Assembly (NCBI RefSeq): GCF_001957135.1
Contig: NZ_MPHK01000032.1
Span: 1 to 32,757, forward strand
Reading direction: 5' to 3'
Length of the DNA: 32,757 nt
Origin: Shewanella sp. UCD-KL21
Lineage (GTDB): Bacteria > Pseudomonadota > Gammaproteobacteria > Enterobacterales > Shewanellaceae
A program made the position numbers and the translations under genes. The notes beneath the pieces were generated by a model. It was not told the origin of the DNA and searched no databases. It was given only the letters and a program-made list of their open reading frames with translations. The stretch's first letter is position 1; each line of letters starts with the position of its first letter. Below, one piece after another: positions 32,550 to 32,757 of this stretch.

Positions 32550-32757
32550 TTAAACTCTTATTTCAAAGGCTTGCTTGGTCGATAACACCGACCACGCTAT
32601 TCGTACCAATTTATTCGCTAATGCTACGACTGCGACATTAAATGGCTTTCTCGCTCTAAGCTCAAGTATCCATTCGCCAAACACCGCAACCGCAACGTCT
32701 GGCCTCGATAAAATTGACCGTGCTCCATGGATAAACAAGGTCCTTAACGCTTTGTTA
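32550..32757 (-). CDS. IS110/IS1111-family transposase, C-terminal 68 residues (partial at window edge)
   Basis: The minus-strand frame is open from the window edge to TAA at 32550. It begins NKALRTLFIHGARSIL and contains RKPFNVAVVALANKLVRIAW. These are the conserved C-terminal (transposase_20) blocks of IS110-family recombinases, where the GNKxLRxLLxxGA segment carries the catalytic-serine region. The RuvC-like DEDD N-terminal half lies outside the window. The frame shows no disruption in the visible part. Confidence 0.85.
   Translation of the reverse strand, partial: NKALRTLFIHGARSILSRPDVAVAVFGEWILELRARKPFNVAVVALANKLVRIAWSVLSTKQAFEIRV

Larger units (their letters stand above)
32335..32757 (-). 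mobile_element. IS110/IS1111-family insertion sequence, 3' end only (cut by window edge)
   Basis: Contains the C-terminal transposase frame and about 215 bp of structured non-coding sequence. The boundary is approximate. It is placed at the outermost inverted repeat because these elements lack true terminal repeats and duplicate no target. The true tip may lie a few tens of bases further left, in the AT-rich DNA near 32320. Confidence 0.6.

Overview
The window looks like a piece of chromosome from a marine gammaproteobacterium, most likely Shewanella or a close relative. The evidence is the mix of genes: a very small multiheme cytochrome c, a FadE-type acyl-CoA dehydrogenase without the N-terminal membrane segment, PdxY, YghU, a lipoprotein M13 peptidase, and many short convergent or divergent units on moderately AT-rich DNA. 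No rRNA, tRNA or CRISPR was seen. The genus is inferred from gene content, not from a marker gene.

The window is bounded by two different insertion sequences, both cut by its edges. On the left (1-297) is the outer end of an IS4-family element with the first 72 codons of its transposase. On the right (about 32335-32757) is the C-terminal end of an IS110/IS1111-family transposase with a structured non-coding flank.

Left to right: a POTRA-less Omp85-like barrel and pyridoxal kinase pdxY (+); yghU and an M13 lipoprotein peptidase (-); a small unknown anchored protein and a Nudix hydrolase (+); a Tat-exported DJ-1/PfpI protein (-); a short CstA-family transporter (+); a membrane GGDEF-EAL protein (-); an operon of a fused PP2C phosphatase/Ser-Thr kinase and cyanase cynS (-); a small two-helix membrane protein (+); a YeiE-like LysR regulator (-) divergent from a TDT-family exporter (+); a penicillin-acylase-type Ntn hydrolase, a DUF2057 protein, a sulfotransferase and ppiC (-); a DsbA-family thioredoxin-fold protein (+); a 76-residue triheme cytochrome c and an SRAP/HMCES protein (-); fadE with a FadR-like operator, a small outer membrane barrel and a secreted amidohydrolase (+); and a dicarboxylate/amino-acid symporter fused to a periplasmic solute-binding domain (-).

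Most genes are single-gene units separated by clear intrinsic terminators, several of them shared by convergent genes. The loci with the most biology to follow are: the symporter/binding-protein fusion with its extra membrane helix; the roughly 58-residue mature cytochrome with three c-type haem sites and exactly three spare histidines; the kinase/phosphatase-cyanase operon; the LysR gene whose 3' end plus downstream hairpin is tandemly repeated; the self-protecting promoter/hairpin module at the IS4 end; and the stem-loop-rich non-coding end of the IS110-type element, a candidate bridge/seek RNA.
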